Source: Desulfopila aestuarii DSM 18488 (GTDB taxonomy: Bacteria > Desulfobacterota > Desulfobulbia > Desulfobulbales > Desulfocapsaceae). Taken from it: a stretch of DNA of 64,000 bases. The translations under genes and the position numbers were made by a program. Location of the stretch: NCBI RefSeq assembly GCF_900143695.1, contig NZ_FRFE01000014.1:82953-146952 (forward strand), read 5' to 3'. The first letter of the stretch is position 1, and each line of letters begins with the position of its first letter. Positions 36,228-46,595 of this stretch are shown one piece after another. Below the pieces are notes generated by a model, which was not told the DNA's origin, did not search any database, and worked only from the letters and a program-made list of their open reading frames with translations.

Positions 36228-38300
36228 CTATCTTTGAAGAATCTTCTGCAGAACTTCAGCCACCTGTTCAACCATGTATGGCTTTTTCAATATTGCTGAA
36301 AAACCAAAACTTGCGCAATCAGCCATGATGGGGCTGTCGGCATAACCACTGGAGGCAATGAGCTTAGCTTCAGGGTTCATCATGGCAAGTCGTCGAGCCA
36401 CCTCTTCTCCACCCATACCGCCTGGAATGGTCAAATCAAGGATCACCACATCAAAGGCGGCGTCTGCGGCCAAGGCTTCCTGATATCGCGCCAACAACGA
36501 TTCTCCGTCTGCGGCGGTCTCCACGGTATAACCCAAATGGACGAGAATGGCTTCCCCGACCTCCCGGATTGTCTCATCGTCATCCATCAGTAAAACCCGC
36601 CCACAGGAATCCGGTCTATCTATTGTGCCTACCGATGGTGCCAGTGCCACCTGTTCACAAGCCGGCAAGAATATCCTGAATGTCACACCACAGTCGGGAT
36701 TTTGGTCAACCGTAATCTTCCCGTTATGTTTGGTGACAATCGTATGCGCCATTGCCAGCCCAAGCCCTTCGCCTTTTGCTTTGGTAGTGAAATATGGATC
36801 GAAAATTTTGTCGATAATATCGGGCGAAATTCCCGGGCCGGTATCGCTAAAGTCAATTCTGACATACTTCCCAGGAGAGAGATCATTTACAACAGAATGA
36901 TTTTCATGAGTATAATTTACTGCGGAAACAGCCAGCACACCACCGTCCGGCATAACCTGTTTGGCGTTGATAGCGAGATTATGGAACACTTGACTCAGCT
37001 GCCCACCATCCGCTTTGACATGGTACAGATCACCATCGAGACAAATCATTGTTTTTACCGCCGAACCTTGAAGTGAAAAGGTAACCGATTCCCGTAAAAC
37101 CTCCTCAACAGCAATCACACTTCGCACGGGATCACCGCCTTTCGAGAATGTCAGCAATTGCTGGGTCAGCGAGGTAGCACGGGATGTTGCCTTGACCGCA
37201 GAGTCCAGTAGTGCGTAGTTCGGATTACCGCTTGCTGCCTGATACTGCAGAAGCGAAAGACTGCCCATAATGCCGGTAAGCAGATTATTGAAGTCATGGG
37301 CGATTCCACCGGCAAGTACCCCAAGAGACTCCAGTTTTTCAACCCGCTTACGTTCTTCGTCGATCTGTTTTCTCTCAGTAATATCGGTTGCTATCTGCAG
37401 ACGAACTTTCCGTCTGTCCACCCAGGTAATCACCTGTTCCTGCAGGATGTACCATCGTTTCAAAACAGGATCAAAACAGGAGACACTTTTCACGTCCCTG
37501 TTGCTCTCAGGATCAGCTTTTGCCTCACCATCCTCAACTAAATCATCACAACCAAGCGGGGCAAACAAATGGTAATGCAGCGAACTTTGCTGGCCTTCAA
37601 CCAGCAACGCATTGAGCCGGTCGTTCAGGAAAATCGTTTCATCCCGATTGAGAGATACGACCTGGATAGCGAGGTCCATACTGTCAAGGATGGTGACCAG
37701 GGCCTCATTGGAGGCTTGAAGTGCCTGCTGTGCACTCTTTCGATGACTGATCTCCTCCTGAAGCTTGACAGTACGCTGTTCTACCAGTTCTTCCAGATGG
37801 TGGCGGTACTGTTCAAGTTCCCGGTGAATACGATTACGCTCGGTAACATCGGTATTGGCAAAAACGAAGCCATGCACGATACCTTCATCATTTTCCACCG
37901 GATAGACTCGGGAAACCATTTCCCGGGTCTCACCAGATTTACAGGTATACGTCAGATCCAGGTTAGAAAAGCTCTTGGTCTTTCGACCCTGCAACACTAC
38001 CTGTTCAATGAATGAGTACTGGTCGTGATCCTGCAGCAGTAACCGGTAATGACTGCCAATTATAGAAGTATCGTATTGAAAGGTGGAAAAACAGGCGGGA
38101 TTCCAGGTGGTGATATTCCCCTTCCTGTTAATTGAAAAGATGGCATTTGGTGAATTATCAACAGCCTGTCGAAAATGGTCGAGAACCTGCTCACGTTTTT
38201 TCAGTTGATGTAACAGGTTCTCGTTTTTCTCCCTTGCAAGGTTAAGTTCCTCACGAAGAGAAACAACCTCTGCATAGACAGGATCGTGATCAAATGACAT
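36228..38300 (-). CDS. Cytoplasmic hybrid histidine kinase (PAS-PAS-HK-REC)
   Basis: A 690-residue kinase counted from ATG 38300; a TTG five codons earlier is possible. No membrane helix is visible. An N-terminal coil is followed by a PAS domain (about 45-155, AVDNSPNAIFSINRKGNITTWNP), a coiled coil, a second PAS (about 200-315), the phospho-acceptor motif GGIAHDFNNLLTGIMG, a HATPase domain (NLAINAKQVMPDGG, DTGPGI, GEGLGLAMAHTI) and a C-terminal receiver with Asp in DVVILDLTIPGGMGG. The DFNN H box is typical of soluble hybrid kinases of deltaproteobacteria. Partner and signal unknown. Convergent with icmF. Confidence 0.93.
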   Translation of the reverse strand: MSFDHDPVYAEVVSLREELNLAREKNENLLHQLKKREQVLDHFRQAVDNSPNAIFSINRKGNITTWNPACFSTFQYDTSIIGSHYRLLLQDHDQYSFIEQVVLQGRKTKSFSNLDLTYTCKSGETREMVSRVYPVENDEGIVHGFVFANTDVTERNRIHRELEQYRHHLEELVEQRTVKLQEEISHRKSAQQALQASNEALVTILDSMDLAIQVVSLNRDETIFLNDRLNALLVEGQQSSLHYHLFAPLGCDDLVEDGEAKADPESNRDVKSVSCFDPVLKRWYILQEQVITWVDRRKVRLQIATDITERKQIDEERKRVEKLESLGVLAGGIAHDFNNLLTGIMGSLSLLQYQAASGNPNYALLDSAVKATSRATSLTQQLLTFSKGGDPVRSVIAVEEVLRESVTFSLQGSAVKTMICLDGDLYHVKADGGQLSQVFHNLAINAKQVMPDGGVLAVSAVNYTHENHSVVNDLSPGKYVRIDFSDTGPGISPDIIDKIFDPYFTTKAKGEGLGLAMAHTIVTKHNGKITVDQNPDCGVTFRIFLPACEQVALAPSVGTIDRPDSCGRVLLMDDDETIREVGEAILVHLGYTVETAADGESLLARYQEALAADAAFDVVILDLTIPGGMGGEEVARRLAMMNPEAKLIASSGYADSPIMADCASFGFSAILKKPYMVEQVAEVLQKILQR

Positions 38301-38491
38301 GGAGCTACTCTGCAAACGGTGCCGGGATACAACGATACAGCCAGGGCAAAGCGTGTATCGACAGAAACGCGATGTATGACAGCCTACAACATATCGTGTA
38401 TCCTATCGACGTTCAACAGATAAATATACCACTCCGTAGCACAATGCGGACAGGAGGCGTCAGAAATACTCCTTATGTTTCAGATAAAACT

Positions 38492-39169
38492 CTATAAGTC
38501 TATTTCTTCACCATACTCCAGAACCCGCGCTTTTTTACCAAGAGCCTCCACCTTCTGGCGGAACAGATGCGGGTCGGCCTCGATCACCGGAAATGTGTTG
38601 TAATGCATAGGAATGGCAATTGTTGGATTGGCAAGTTCCACAGCTTTAACCGCATCAGTAATACCCATGGTGAAGTTATCACCTATAGGCAGCAGCATAT
38701 AATCGAGCCTGGTCATCTCCCCGATAAGCTTCATATCGTAAAACAGGCCGGTATCCCCGGTATGATAGAGGGCGATATTGTCGATGGTAAGCACCACACC
38801 GGCTGGTTCTCCGGCATAGACATTATCTGGGGTCATCGAGCCGTGATGCGCAATGGTGAATTTCAGATGTCCGAAGGGAAATTCACGTCCGCCGCCGATA
38901 TGCATGTTATGAGCTTTGAATCCCTGACCCGCGCAGTAATTTGCAAGTTCATTCACACAGATGAAAAGCGATTTACATCTCTGGCCGATCTTAAAAGCAT
39001 CCCCTATATGATCGCCATGACCGTGAGTGAGAACAATGAAATCAGCAGACACCTCATCAGAAGAAACCGGACACGTCGGATTACCATCCAGAAAAGGATC
39101 TATCAGAATCGTCTGGCCGGCAGCGGTGGTTATCTGAAATGACGAATGGGAGAAATATCTGAGCTTCAT
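38492..39169 (-). CDS. Metallo-beta-lactamase-fold metal-dependent hydrolase (UPF0173/UlaG-like)
   Basis: A 225-residue protein with the metal-binding THGHGDHIGD motif near residue 49, further ligands in IAHHGSMTPDN, YHTGDTGLFYDM and IPMHYNTFPV. This set matches UPF0173 hydrolases related to UlaG, mostly of unknown substrate. ATG 39169 is preceded by a GGAGGAAAAAA stretch. Alone on the minus strand, 176 bases ahead of the end of the hybrid kinase. Confidence 0.92.
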   Translation of the reverse strand: MKLRYFSHSSFQITTAAGQTILIDPFLDGNPTCPVSSDEVSADFIVLTHGHGDHIGDAFKIGQRCKSLFICVNELANYCAGQGFKAHNMHIGGGREFPFGHLKFTIAHHGSMTPDNVYAGEPAGVVLTIDNIALYHTGDTGLFYDMKLIGEMTRLDYMLLPIGDNFTMGITDAVKAVELANPTIAIPMHYNTFPVIEADPHLFRQKVEALGKKARVLEYGEEIDL

Positions 39170-39484
39170 TTTTTTCCTCCAGTACAGGATATGCTTTTTC
39201 AGTTTTTATCGGCCTCGCCCCTTACAACAAGTACCGACAACGCGGAACAAGATTCACACAAGACCACCACAAATATTTAATAAAACTCTACGTTAGCCGA
39301 TCCAAATCGGCCAGGCAACTCCTTCTGCATCTGTTTGCCTATCTATTTATAGCATTTTAAATTTTCCTTTGCACAGTGCAGAAAAAAGGGGCAGAGAAAA
39401 ATTAACAACCGCATGTTAATTTTTCTCTGCCCCTTTGTTTCACGGTGCTGCAGTCAGCAGCACCACTATCATCCGTCGAACAGA
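39170..39484. other. Gene-free stretch containing the icd terminator
   Basis: A 315-base AT-rich region between icd and the hydrolase gene. Apart from the 46-base inverted repeat at 39388-39433 I see no gene or repeat. It must also contain the promoter of the hydrolase, for which no clear consensus stands out. Confidence 0.55.
39388..39433 (-). terminator. Strong Rho-independent terminator after icd
   Basis: A perfect 20-bp stem (39388-39407 with 39414-39433) and a six-base loop. On the minus strand the stem is followed directly by TTTTTTC, and it begins 51 bases after the icd stop. On the plus strand it is followed by TTTGTTT. It probably stops transcription in the icd direction and may work weakly in both. 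Confidence 0.85.
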
Positions 39485-40702
39485 CTACTTCTGCATGGCC
39501 GCCTTCAGATTTTCGTCAAGCTTTGCGAGAAATTCTTCAGTTGTCAGCCAGCCCTGCTCTTTGCCGACAAGAATGGCCAGGTCTTTAGTCATGAAGCCGG
39601 ACTCAACCGTATCGACACACACCTTTTCCAGAGTTTCAGCAAATTTTTGCACCTCCGGGGTGTTATCGAACTTGCCGCGATACCAGAGGCCACGCGTCCA
39701 GGCAAAGATAGAGGCGATGGGATTGGTGGAGGTTTTATTGCCTTTCTGGTGCTCGCGATAGTGACGGGTCACGGTACCATGGGCCGCTTCAGCCTCAATG
39801 GTGCCGCCATCTTCGGTCATCAGCACTGAGGTCATGAGACCAAGTGAGCCAAAGCCTTGTGCCACTGTATCTGACTGGACATCGCCATCATAGTTCTTAC
39901 ACGCCCAGACAAAGCCTCCTTCCCATTTCAGAGCAGCAGCCACCATGTCATCAATCAGCCGATGCTCATAGGTTATCCCGGCTGCCTTGAATTTATCAGC
40001 AAATTCTGCGTCAAAGACTTCCTGGAAGAGATCCTTGAAACGGCCGTCATATTTCTTCAATATGGTGTTCTTTGTCGACAGATAGACTGGCCAGCCGAGG
40101 TTAAGGCCATAATTCATACAGGATCTGGCAAACCCACGGATCGAATCATCGAGGTTGTACATGCCCATGGCACAACCGCTACCGGGGAAGGTAAACACCT
40201 CACGCTCGATCGCCTCACCACCGTCAGCCGGCTCAAACTTCATTGTCAACTTGCCGGCACCGGGAACGAGAAAATCGGTAGCGCGATACTGATCGCCGAA
40301 AGCATGACGGCCGATGACGATCGGCTTGGTCCAGCCAGGTACCAGTCGCGGTATGTTATTGCAGATGATCGGCTGACGAAACACCGTGCCGCCGATAATG
40401 TTACGGATGGTACCGTTGGGCGACTTCCACATCTGTTTGAGACTGAACTCCTCAACCCTCGCCTCATCCGGAGTGATGGTGGCACATTTGACACCAACCC
40501 GGTATTTTTTGATGGCTTCCGCAGCATCAACTGTCACCTTATCCTCGGTTTCGTCACGGTACTGCACGGAGAGATCGTAATATTTCAAATCGACATCGAG
40601 ATAAGGCAGGATCAGTTTATCTTTGATGAATTTCCAGATGATCCGGGTCATCTCATCCCCGTCTAGCTCGACGATGGGATTTTTCACTGTAATCTTGTTC
40701 AT
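39485..40702 (-). CDS. icd: Isocitrate dehydrogenase, NADP-dependent (eukaryote-like type)
   Basis: A 405-residue dimeric isocitrate dehydrogenase. Signatures: [40 protein letters not shown] with the isocitrate-binding [25 protein letters not shown] and [29 protein letters not shown], with the arginine/lysine NADP pocket of this subfamily. It oxidatively decarboxylates isocitrate to 2-oxoglutarate. CGAGGAG precedes ATG 40702. It follows acnB on the same strand and, with korDABC, gives three consecutive TCA steps within 11 kb, consistent with oxidative use of the cycle. Confidence 0.96.
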   Translation of the reverse strand: MNKITVKNPIVELDGDEMTRIIWKFIKDKLILPYLDVDLKYYDLSVQYRDETEDKVTVDAAEAIKKYRVGVKCATITPDEARVEEFSLKQMWKSPNGTIRNIIGGTVFRQPIICNNIPRLVPGWTKPIVIGRHAFGDQYRATDFLVPGAGKLTMKFEPADGGEAIEREVFTFPGSGCAMGMYNLDDSIRGFARSCMNYGLNLGWPVYLSTKNTILKKYDGRFKDLFQEVFDAEFADKFKAAGITYEHRLIDDMVAAALKWEGGFVWACKNYDGDVQSDTVAQGFGSLGLMTSVLMTEDGGTIEAEAAHGTVTRHYREHQKGNKTSTNPIASIFAWTRGLWYRGKFDNTPEVQKFAETLEKVCVDTVESGFMTKDLAILVGKEQGWLTTEEFLAKLDENLKAAMQK

Positions 40703-40805
40703 GGTACTCCTCGTATAAACTCCGTGGTTGATGATCTCGTACAGTAGCCGAAAACCGGCTGCATGCTTTTCGCAACGAGTGACCGTAGACTGTACAAAAT
40801 CCGCA

Positions 40806-40845
40806 AATGGTGGGCAATCTGGAGCCGATATATTAGCCCACCATT
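40806..40845 (-). terminator. Possible terminator after acnB
   Basis: A 10-bp inverted repeat (AATGGTGGGC and GCCCACCATT) with a 20-base loop lies 25 bases after the acnB stop on the minus strand and is followed by TTGCGGATTTTG. The long loop and broken T-run make it a weak candidate. Confidence 0.4.
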
Positions 40846-40869
40846 ATATCAATTGCAGTGTTTTTCGAA

Positions 40870-43332
40870 TTACTTCCGTTTTCTTTCAATAAAATCAAAG
40901 TATTCTTCGACCGCTGGCAGCCGGCCCAGCATACCGCTTATGGCTGTGAGCTCAGTTGAAGCCAGATAGACCTGGGCACCGTCGCCCAGCCGGTTATCGA
41001 AGTTTCGGGTCGAAGTGGAGATAACCGTTGCCCCCGGCTTGACCCGTGCCTGATTGCCCATACAGAGACTACAACCCGGTATCTCAACCCGGCAACCCAC
41101 CTGGGCGAAAACGCTCAATCCGCCTTCAACCTGGATGGCATCACGGTCGAGTCGTGTCGACGGTGCCACCCACATGCGACTTTCACCATACTCTTCACCA
41201 GCCATCAACCGTGCAGCAGCCTGAAGATGACTGTAATGGGTCATACATGAACCGATAAAAGCTTCATCTATGCTGGCACCCGCAACCTCACTGAGTGGCT
41301 TGACATCATCGGGATCATTGGGCACTGCCAGTATCGGTTCAGTGATGGTATCGAGATTGATCTCAATCACCTCATGGTATTCGGCATTTTCATCTCGCTG
41401 CAGGAGCGACGGTGCGGCCAGCCACACCTCCTGTGCCTGGATGCGTCGTTCCAGGGCCTCTCCATCCTGATAGCCTTCAGCTACCAGCTTACGCAACACC
41501 TCGACATTCTTCTTCACATTCTCCACCACCGCCGTTAAAGGCAGGGCCAGAGTACAGGCTGCGGCATTTCGCTCGGCAGAGGCATCTGAGAGTTCGAAAA
41601 CCTCCTCAACCGAGAGGTCGTCGATCCCCTCAATCTCAAGGATGGTGCCGGCAAAGACATTCTTTTTCCCTTTTTTGGCCACCGTCAGCAGCCCCTTATC
41701 AATCGCCGCCTTGGGAATGGCATTGACCATATCACGAACAGTGATGCCGGGTCTCCGTTTACCCGTGAACCGTACCAGCACAGACTTTGGCACCTCCAGT
41801 GGCATAAAACCGAGGGCGGCAGCAAAAGCCACCAGACCCGAACCGGCTGGGAAAGATATCCCCATCGGGAAACGGGTATGAGAGTCGCCACCGGTACCGA
41901 CTGTGTCGGGAAGAAGCATCTTGTTCAGCCAGGGATGAATGACACCGTCACCTGGTTTCAAGGCCACACCACCGCAGCTGGTGGTGATCTCGGTCATTTT
42001 CTGCCAGCGAGCGCCATCCGATTCTTTTGGGTAGGCGGCGGTATGGCAGAACGATTGCATGAACAGTTCGGTCTTGAAACGTAGACAGGCCAGCTCTTCG
42101 ATCTCCTGCATGGTCATGGGACCGGTGGTGTCCTGAGAACCAACTGTAGAGATTTTCGGCTCACAGACGGTTCCGGGCAAAACGCCTTCAATACCACAGG
42201 CCCGGCCAATCATCTTCTGAGCAAGTGTATAACCCTGTCCCTCTTTGGGCAGTGGGTTCTCCACCTCAGAAAAAATTGCAGGTTCAGCAACACCCAATTT
42301 CGCGCACGCCGCCCTGGTAAGGCTACGACCTATAATAAGATTTAGGCGTCCTCCCGCCCGGAATTCATCAAGAATTGCCGACGGTGGGGCCTCTGCCTGA
42401 ATCTCCGTTTCTCCACAAATTATCTTCCAGTTTGTAAGATCAAGAGTAACTTCACTGCCGGTAGCAAGGCTGCTGACATCACACTGCAGGGGCAACGTCC
42501 CTGCATCTCGGGCCGTTGCGTAAAAAATGGGAGCAATGGTCGAACCGAGCACCACTCCGCCCCGCCTTTTGTTGGGAGTCTGGGGGATATCGTCACCGAT
42601 ATGCCAGGCCATGGAGTTAATAGCCGATTTCCGTGACGAACCGGTTCCGACCACGTCGCCGACAAAGGCGATTGCTTTTCCCTCCGCCCTCATGGCCTTG
42701 ATGGTCTCCACCCCACCCGGAAAACGTTTTATACCAAAAAAGTTGGCGTGCAGCGGAATGTCCGCCCGCGACTGAGCCTGATTGCCCGGCGAAAAGTCAT
42801 CGGTATTGATCTCACCGTCTACCTTGAAAACGGAGAGCATCATCTTTTGGGGGACCACGGGAGCCTTGGTGAACCATTCAGCCGCTGCCCACGACTCGAT
42901 AACCTCCTTGGCATGAGTGTTTGTACCGGCAAGTTCAGCTACCCTGTCAAAGGATTCATAGATCTTGATCAGCTTTTTGAGAGCAGAGGCTGCTTCGGCA
43001 GCAACATTATCAACCTCGAGTAATCGAACCAGTACCGCAACATTGTAGCCGCCACCCATCTCACCTAGCATCGCGATCGCCGCACCAGCTGAAAGTTCGG
43101 CCAACTTCACTTCACCAAGCGCCACCTTCTCAAGCCAGCCAGCCTTAACCTTAGCGGCCTTGCTGACACCGGGTTCAACCCGATTCTGCAGGAGCCCGAG
43201 GAGCACCCCGCTTTCCTCATGGCCTTGTTTGAGAAGCGCTGTCAATTCGGCAACCTGTTTATCGGTCAGCGGCATTGCCGGAACACCTAGGGCAAGCCGC
43301 TCCTTTTCTAATTCTCTGTACTGTTCAATCAT
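40870..43332 (-). CDS. acnB: Aconitate hydratase B
   Basis: An 820-residue AcnB, with the N-terminal HEAT-like domain (residues 1-160, MIEQYRELEKERLALG onward), the swivel domain placed before the Fe-S domains, and the cluster cysteines in IGSCMTHYSHLQ and PGCSLCMGNQARV near the C-terminus. Substrate motifs TVGTGGDSHTRFPMGISFPAGSGLV and ISTSTRNFDNRLG are present. AcnB isomerises citrate and isocitrate and often also hydrates 2-methylcitrate intermediates. Slightly shorter than the E. coli enzyme (865). It lies 167 bases upstream of icd, possibly co-transcribed despite a candidate hairpin between. Confidence 0.96.
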   Translation of the reverse strand: MIEQYRELEKERLALGVPAMPLTDKQVAELTALLKQGHEESGVLLGLLQNRVEPGVSKAAKVKAGWLEKVALGEVKLAELSAGAAIAMLGEMGGGYNVAVLVRLLEVDNVAAEAASALKKLIKIYESFDRVAELAGTNTHAKEVIESWAAAEWFTKAPVVPQKMMLSVFKVDGEINTDDFSPGNQAQSRADIPLHANFFGIKRFPGGVETIKAMRAEGKAIAFVGDVVGTGSSRKSAINSMAWHIGDDIPQTPNKRRGGVVLGSTIAPIFYATARDAGTLPLQCDVSSLATGSEVTLDLTNWKIICGETEIQAEAPPSAILDEFRAGGRLNLIIGRSLTRAACAKLGVAEPAIFSEVENPLPKEGQGYTLAQKMIGRACGIEGVLPGTVCEPKISTVGSQDTTGPMTMQEIEELACLRFKTELFMQSFCHTAAYPKESDGARWQKMTEITTSCGGVALKPGDGVIHPWLNKMLLPDTVGTGGDSHTRFPMGISFPAGSGLVAFAAALGFMPLEVPKSVLVRFTGKRRPGITVRDMVNAIPKAAIDKGLLTVAKKGKKNVFAGTILEIEGIDDLSVEEVFELSDASAERNAAACTLALPLTAVVENVKKNVEVLRKLVAEGYQDGEALERRIQAQEVWLAAPSLLQRDENAEYHEVIEINLDTITEPILAVPNDPDDVKPLSEVAGASIDEAFIGSCMTHYSHLQAAARLMAGEEYGESRMWVAPSTRLDRDAIQVEGGLSVFAQVGCRVEIPGCSLCMGNQARVKPGATVISTSTRNFDNRLGDGAQVYLASTELTAISGMLGRLPAVEEYFDFIERKRK

Positions 43333-43385
43333 GGAATTTCCCCGCGTTAATATAATAATGTAAAGAATTTGATACCGGAATCATC

Positions 43386-44471
43386 CTACCTCCTCGACAT
43401 GAAGGTGGGAACCGCCCTTCTCCTGAACAGTCTCAGTAGAAACGGTAAAACGATAATCAGCAGTAGGATACGAAAGAGATGGTGGGTTGCAACAAAAGCT
43501 GAATCGTAATCAAGTGCGAGAGCCATGGCAGCCATGGCTTCAACCCCCCCGGGGGCATAGGCAACCCACACCTGCCCGAACGGCAGATGCAATATCTGGG
43601 CGCAAATAACGGCACCCAAGGCCGCGACACCACTTGATACGACAACAACAACAAGGGACGCTGTCACCAGCCGCCTGATATCTCCCAGCGGGATATTGGT
43701 GAATCTCGAACCGATAACTGCCCCGGTAATCACAAATCCAGTAAAAAGAAAACCGCTTTGCGGGCGACCGGAAACAATACCACTATAATGCATGATACCG
43801 CTCACCAGCACTCCCGCTATAAGATAAGCTGCGGGTAGTCGTTTCTTATTGAGCAAAAAGCCGAACCCAAGCGTCAACACAAAGAGCCCTGTTGTTGCAA
43901 AAAGAGAAAGATTTTGGGGTGACATACCGCTGCCATCTCCATGCTGAAGATTGAGCAGATCGAGAATCAGAGGCAGTGCGGTAGTAATGGAAAGCAGGCG
44001 AATGGACTGAATAACGATAATTGCCGAAGCATCGCCAACACCGGACGCGGCAAGCGCAAGAGAATAACTGAGTGCACCGGGTGATGTGGCAAGCACAGCA
44101 GTTTCTCGCGATTGTTGGAAAAAAGTGGTGAGCAACCAGCAACCGACGACAAGTACCGCTGCCATCACCACAACCAGCCCACACATGCTGAGCGGCCATT
44201 TGACCGCAAGTTCAAGAAGGTCCCGGTCAACACCTGAACCAAGAGAACAACCAATCGCGGCAAAAGCCAGATTACGCATCCAGCCAGGGACCGCGGTCGG
44301 CAATCGGCAAAAGGAGACGAGAGACACAGCACAGGTCGAGCCGATAAGAGCAGCTGCAGGAAGACCGCCAACTTGTGCCAGCACAGCACCAACAACACCG
44401 ACCGCCAGGGTAATAATGACTTTCTGAACTGTAGGTTGTTGACGATCCACCCGCTTCCTCTTGTCGCTCAT
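43386..44471 (-). CDS. AbrB-type membrane protein (duplicated AbrB domain)
   Basis: A 361-residue protein with about ten membrane helices in two repeats. Each repeat carries a short polar motif: TSPGALSYSLALAASGVGDASAI in the first and APGGVEAMAAMALALDYDSAFVATHHLFRI in the second, matching the PF05145 AbrB-like family (often misnamed ammonia monooxygenase). Substrate unknown; probably a transporter. It starts 46 bases after tctA and may be the fourth gene of the tct operon. Confidence 0.88.
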   Translation of the reverse strand: MSDKRKRVDRQQPTVQKVIITLAVGVVGAVLAQVGGLPAAALIGSTCAVSLVSFCRLPTAVPGWMRNLAFAAIGCSLGSGVDRDLLELAVKWPLSMCGLVVVMAAVLVVGCWLLTTFFQQSRETAVLATSPGALSYSLALAASGVGDASAIIVIQSIRLLSITTALPLILDLLNLQHGDGSGMSPQNLSLFATTGLFVLTLGFGFLLNKKRLPAAYLIAGVLVSGIMHYSGIVSGRPQSGFLFTGFVITGAVIGSRFTNIPLGDIRRLVTASLVVVVVSSGVAALGAVICAQILHLPFGQVWVAYAPGGVEAMAAMALALDYDSAFVATHHLFRILLLIIVLPFLLRLFRRRAVPTFMSRR

Positions 44472-44517
44472 GACCGCCCGTCGCTATTCTTCGTCTGACC
44501 GGAAAACCAGTAAAAAA

Positions 44518-46041
44518 CTAGGCTTCTGAGGTGGCGGCGTTTGTTGCCGCTCGTCTTCGCAAGCTGCTGACCAGAGGTGGTACGAACAGGATAAGAGCGG
44601 TAAGTACATATATTGCAATACTGCGACCCGATTCGATAAGGATCATCCAATCACCGCCGGAAATAGACAGCGCGCGCCGCAGATTATCTTCGAACAGATT
44701 GCCAAGTACCACACCTAAGATGACGGGGGCAAGTGAAAAACCGAGTTTCCGTAAAAGCCAGCCAAAAACACCCAGCCCGATGATCATATACAAATCAAAT
44801 GGATTGGAAACAACCGAATAGACGCCGATAAAGGCCAACACAGCGATAAGCGGCGTCAGATACTTCTGGGGAATGGTCAAGAGGCGGGCAAAGAAGCCAA
44901 CCAAAGGCAAGTTGATAATGAGAAGTGCGATGTTGCCGATATACATGGAGGCTATAAGGCCCCAGGCAATTTCTGGACGCTGGACAAACATGAGTGGACC
45001 TGGAGTGACGTTAAAGAGCAGCAGTGCACCAAGCAGGATCGCGGTGGTGCCAGATCCGGGAATTCCAAGAGTCAGCATAGGCACCATTGCCCCACCAGCG
45101 GAACCGTTATTGGCCGCTTCCGGCGCTGCCAGGCCACGGATATCACCAGTACCAAAGCTCTCACCACTTTTGCCGGCAATCCGTTTCTCGGTGCCATAAG
45201 CCACAGCCGAGGCTACCGATGCACCTGTTCCGGGCAAGACCCCGATAAAAAAACCGAGGAGTGAGCAACGCAGAATAACCCATTTGGTGACCATCAGGTC
45301 TTTCCATGACACAAAACTTTTCCCGACCGGTAGTACGGCAAGCTTACCTGTCACCTGATGCTCCACAAGGGTAATCAGCTCGCCCATACCGAAAAGACCG
45401 ATGACGATTACCAGAAAATCGATACCGGCGAGGATGTCTGGGATGCCAAAGGTAAAACGCGCAACACCGGTATTGGCGTCAATGCCGATGGAAGCGATCA
45501 TCAATCCCATTACAGCAGCAAGCAGCGTCTTGATCGGATTTTTGCCCACCAGCGAAGCTAAACAGGTGAAGGCAAAAACCATGAGCGCCACATAATCTGA
45601 GGGATTGAAGTGAATAGCTACCGAAGCAAGCAGAGGCCCAAACAGCGTCATGAGAATGACCGAAATCGTGCCGCCGATAAAAGAAGCGACCGCGGAAAGC
45701 GACAAGGCCCGTCCCGCTTCGCCTTTTTTTGCCATCGGGTTGCCGTCCAGTGTGGTAAAAACGGCACCGGCATCACCCGGAACATTCAAGAGAATCGACG
45801 AGACCCTGCCACCATATTCCGCACCGTAGTAAATACCCGCTAATAGAATGAGAGCCGACTCGGGCGGCAATCCGGCACTGTAAGCAATGGGCAACAGGAT
45901 TGCCACACCGTTAATCGGGCCTATACCGGGTAGTGCACCAATCAATGTCCCGGAAAAACAGCCGATAATGACGTAGAAAAAGTTTATCGGATTAAGAGCA
46001 ACAGCAAAGCCCTGAGAAAGTCCTGCAAACACAGTATCCAT
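44518..46041 (-). CDS. tctA: Tripartite tricarboxylate transporter, large membrane subunit TctA
   Basis: A 507-residue protein with about 12 helices. The TctA signature GALPGIGPINGVAILLPIAY near the N-terminus is repeated in the second half (GFFIGVLPGTGASVASAVAYGTEKR), the inverted-repeat PGxG motif pair of this family. The ILALLLNVPGDAGAV-type segment and the central FGTGDIRGLAAPEAANNGSAGGAMVPMLTLGIPGSGTTAILLGAL are diagnostic. It imports citrate-like carboxylates with an ion gradient, using TctC as binding protein. GGGGA precedes ATG 46041. Confidence 0.96.
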   Translation of the reverse strand: MDTVFAGLSQGFAVALNPINFFYVIIGCFSGTLIGALPGIGPINGVAILLPIAYSAGLPPESALILLAGIYYGAEYGGRVSSILLNVPGDAGAVFTTLDGNPMAKKGEAGRALSLSAVASFIGGTISVILMTLFGPLLASVAIHFNPSDYVALMVFAFTCLASLVGKNPIKTLLAAVMGLMIASIGIDANTGVARFTFGIPDILAGIDFLVIVIGLFGMGELITLVEHQVTGKLAVLPVGKSFVSWKDLMVTKWVILRCSLLGFFIGVLPGTGASVASAVAYGTEKRIAGKSGESFGTGDIRGLAAPEAANNGSAGGAMVPMLTLGIPGSGTTAILLGALLLFNVTPGPLMFVQRPEIAWGLIASMYIGNIALLIINLPLVGFFARLLTIPQKYLTPLIAVLAFIGVYSVVSNPFDLYMIIGLGVFGWLLRKLGFSLAPVILGVVLGNLFEDNLRRALSISGGDWMILIESGRSIAIYVLTALILFVPPLVSSLRRRAATNAATSEA

Positions 46042-46071
46042 ATCATCCCCTGCTCGTTATGAAGAAAAATA

Positions 46072-46521
46072 TTACAGAAGTTTGAGATTCTTGAAGATTG
46101 CCCCTGTCGGTAGATTAAGATCGAGCAGGCCGGCACAAAGTCCATAGCCTAAAATTCCTGAGGCGATGCCAAAAAGCACTGACTGCTTTGCTGTTGCCCC
46201 CAACATCCTCGATAACACTCCGCAAAAGAGTGCAGTCGACACGATAAATCCTAACCGTTCGAAGAGCACTGCATAGGCGGAAAGGAAAAACACCACCAGG
46301 GCGATTCTCGTAAGGGTATGTCCCAGCACTTTGAATTTTTGTCCATCAGGCCGGGCAATGATATAGAGACAACAAAGGGCGGCGACAACCGACAGAATCC
46401 TCGGCCAGGCCTCCGGCCCCAGTGGATCGTATTGAAATGGAGCCTTGATGATAGTAAAAGCAATGAAACCGTAGATCAATGAAATGACCAGAGCGATACT
46501 ACCGAAAATTCTGTCTGCCAT
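46072..46521 (-). CDS. tctB: Tripartite tricarboxylate transporter, small membrane subunit TctB
   Basis: A 149-residue protein with four membrane helices (IFGSIALVISLIYGFIAFTII, ILSVVAALCCLYII, ALVVFFLSAYAVLFERLGFIVSTALFCGVL and a last one near 120-140) and the FLSAYAVLFERLGFIVSTALF region typical of TctB. GGGGGAAA precedes ATG 46521. Between tctC and tctA as usual. Confidence 0.93.
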   Translation of the reverse strand: MADRIFGSIALVISLIYGFIAFTIIKAPFQYDPLGPEAWPRILSVVAALCCLYIIARPDGQKFKVLGHTLTRIALVVFFLSAYAVLFERLGFIVSTALFCGVLSRMLGATAKQSVLFGIASGILGYGLCAGLLDLNLPTGAIFKNLKLL

Positions 46522-46595
46522 ATTTCCCCCTCAGCCCCTGCCCCAGAGAGGGGCAGAGGATTGTGAGCTTACGATATTGAAAGAATCTGGAACGA

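Noticed and set aside
39388..39433. 46-base perfect inverted repeat as a transposon end or miniature mobile element
   Set aside because: Single copy in the window, immediately after icd and followed by six T on the icd strand, so a terminator explains it.
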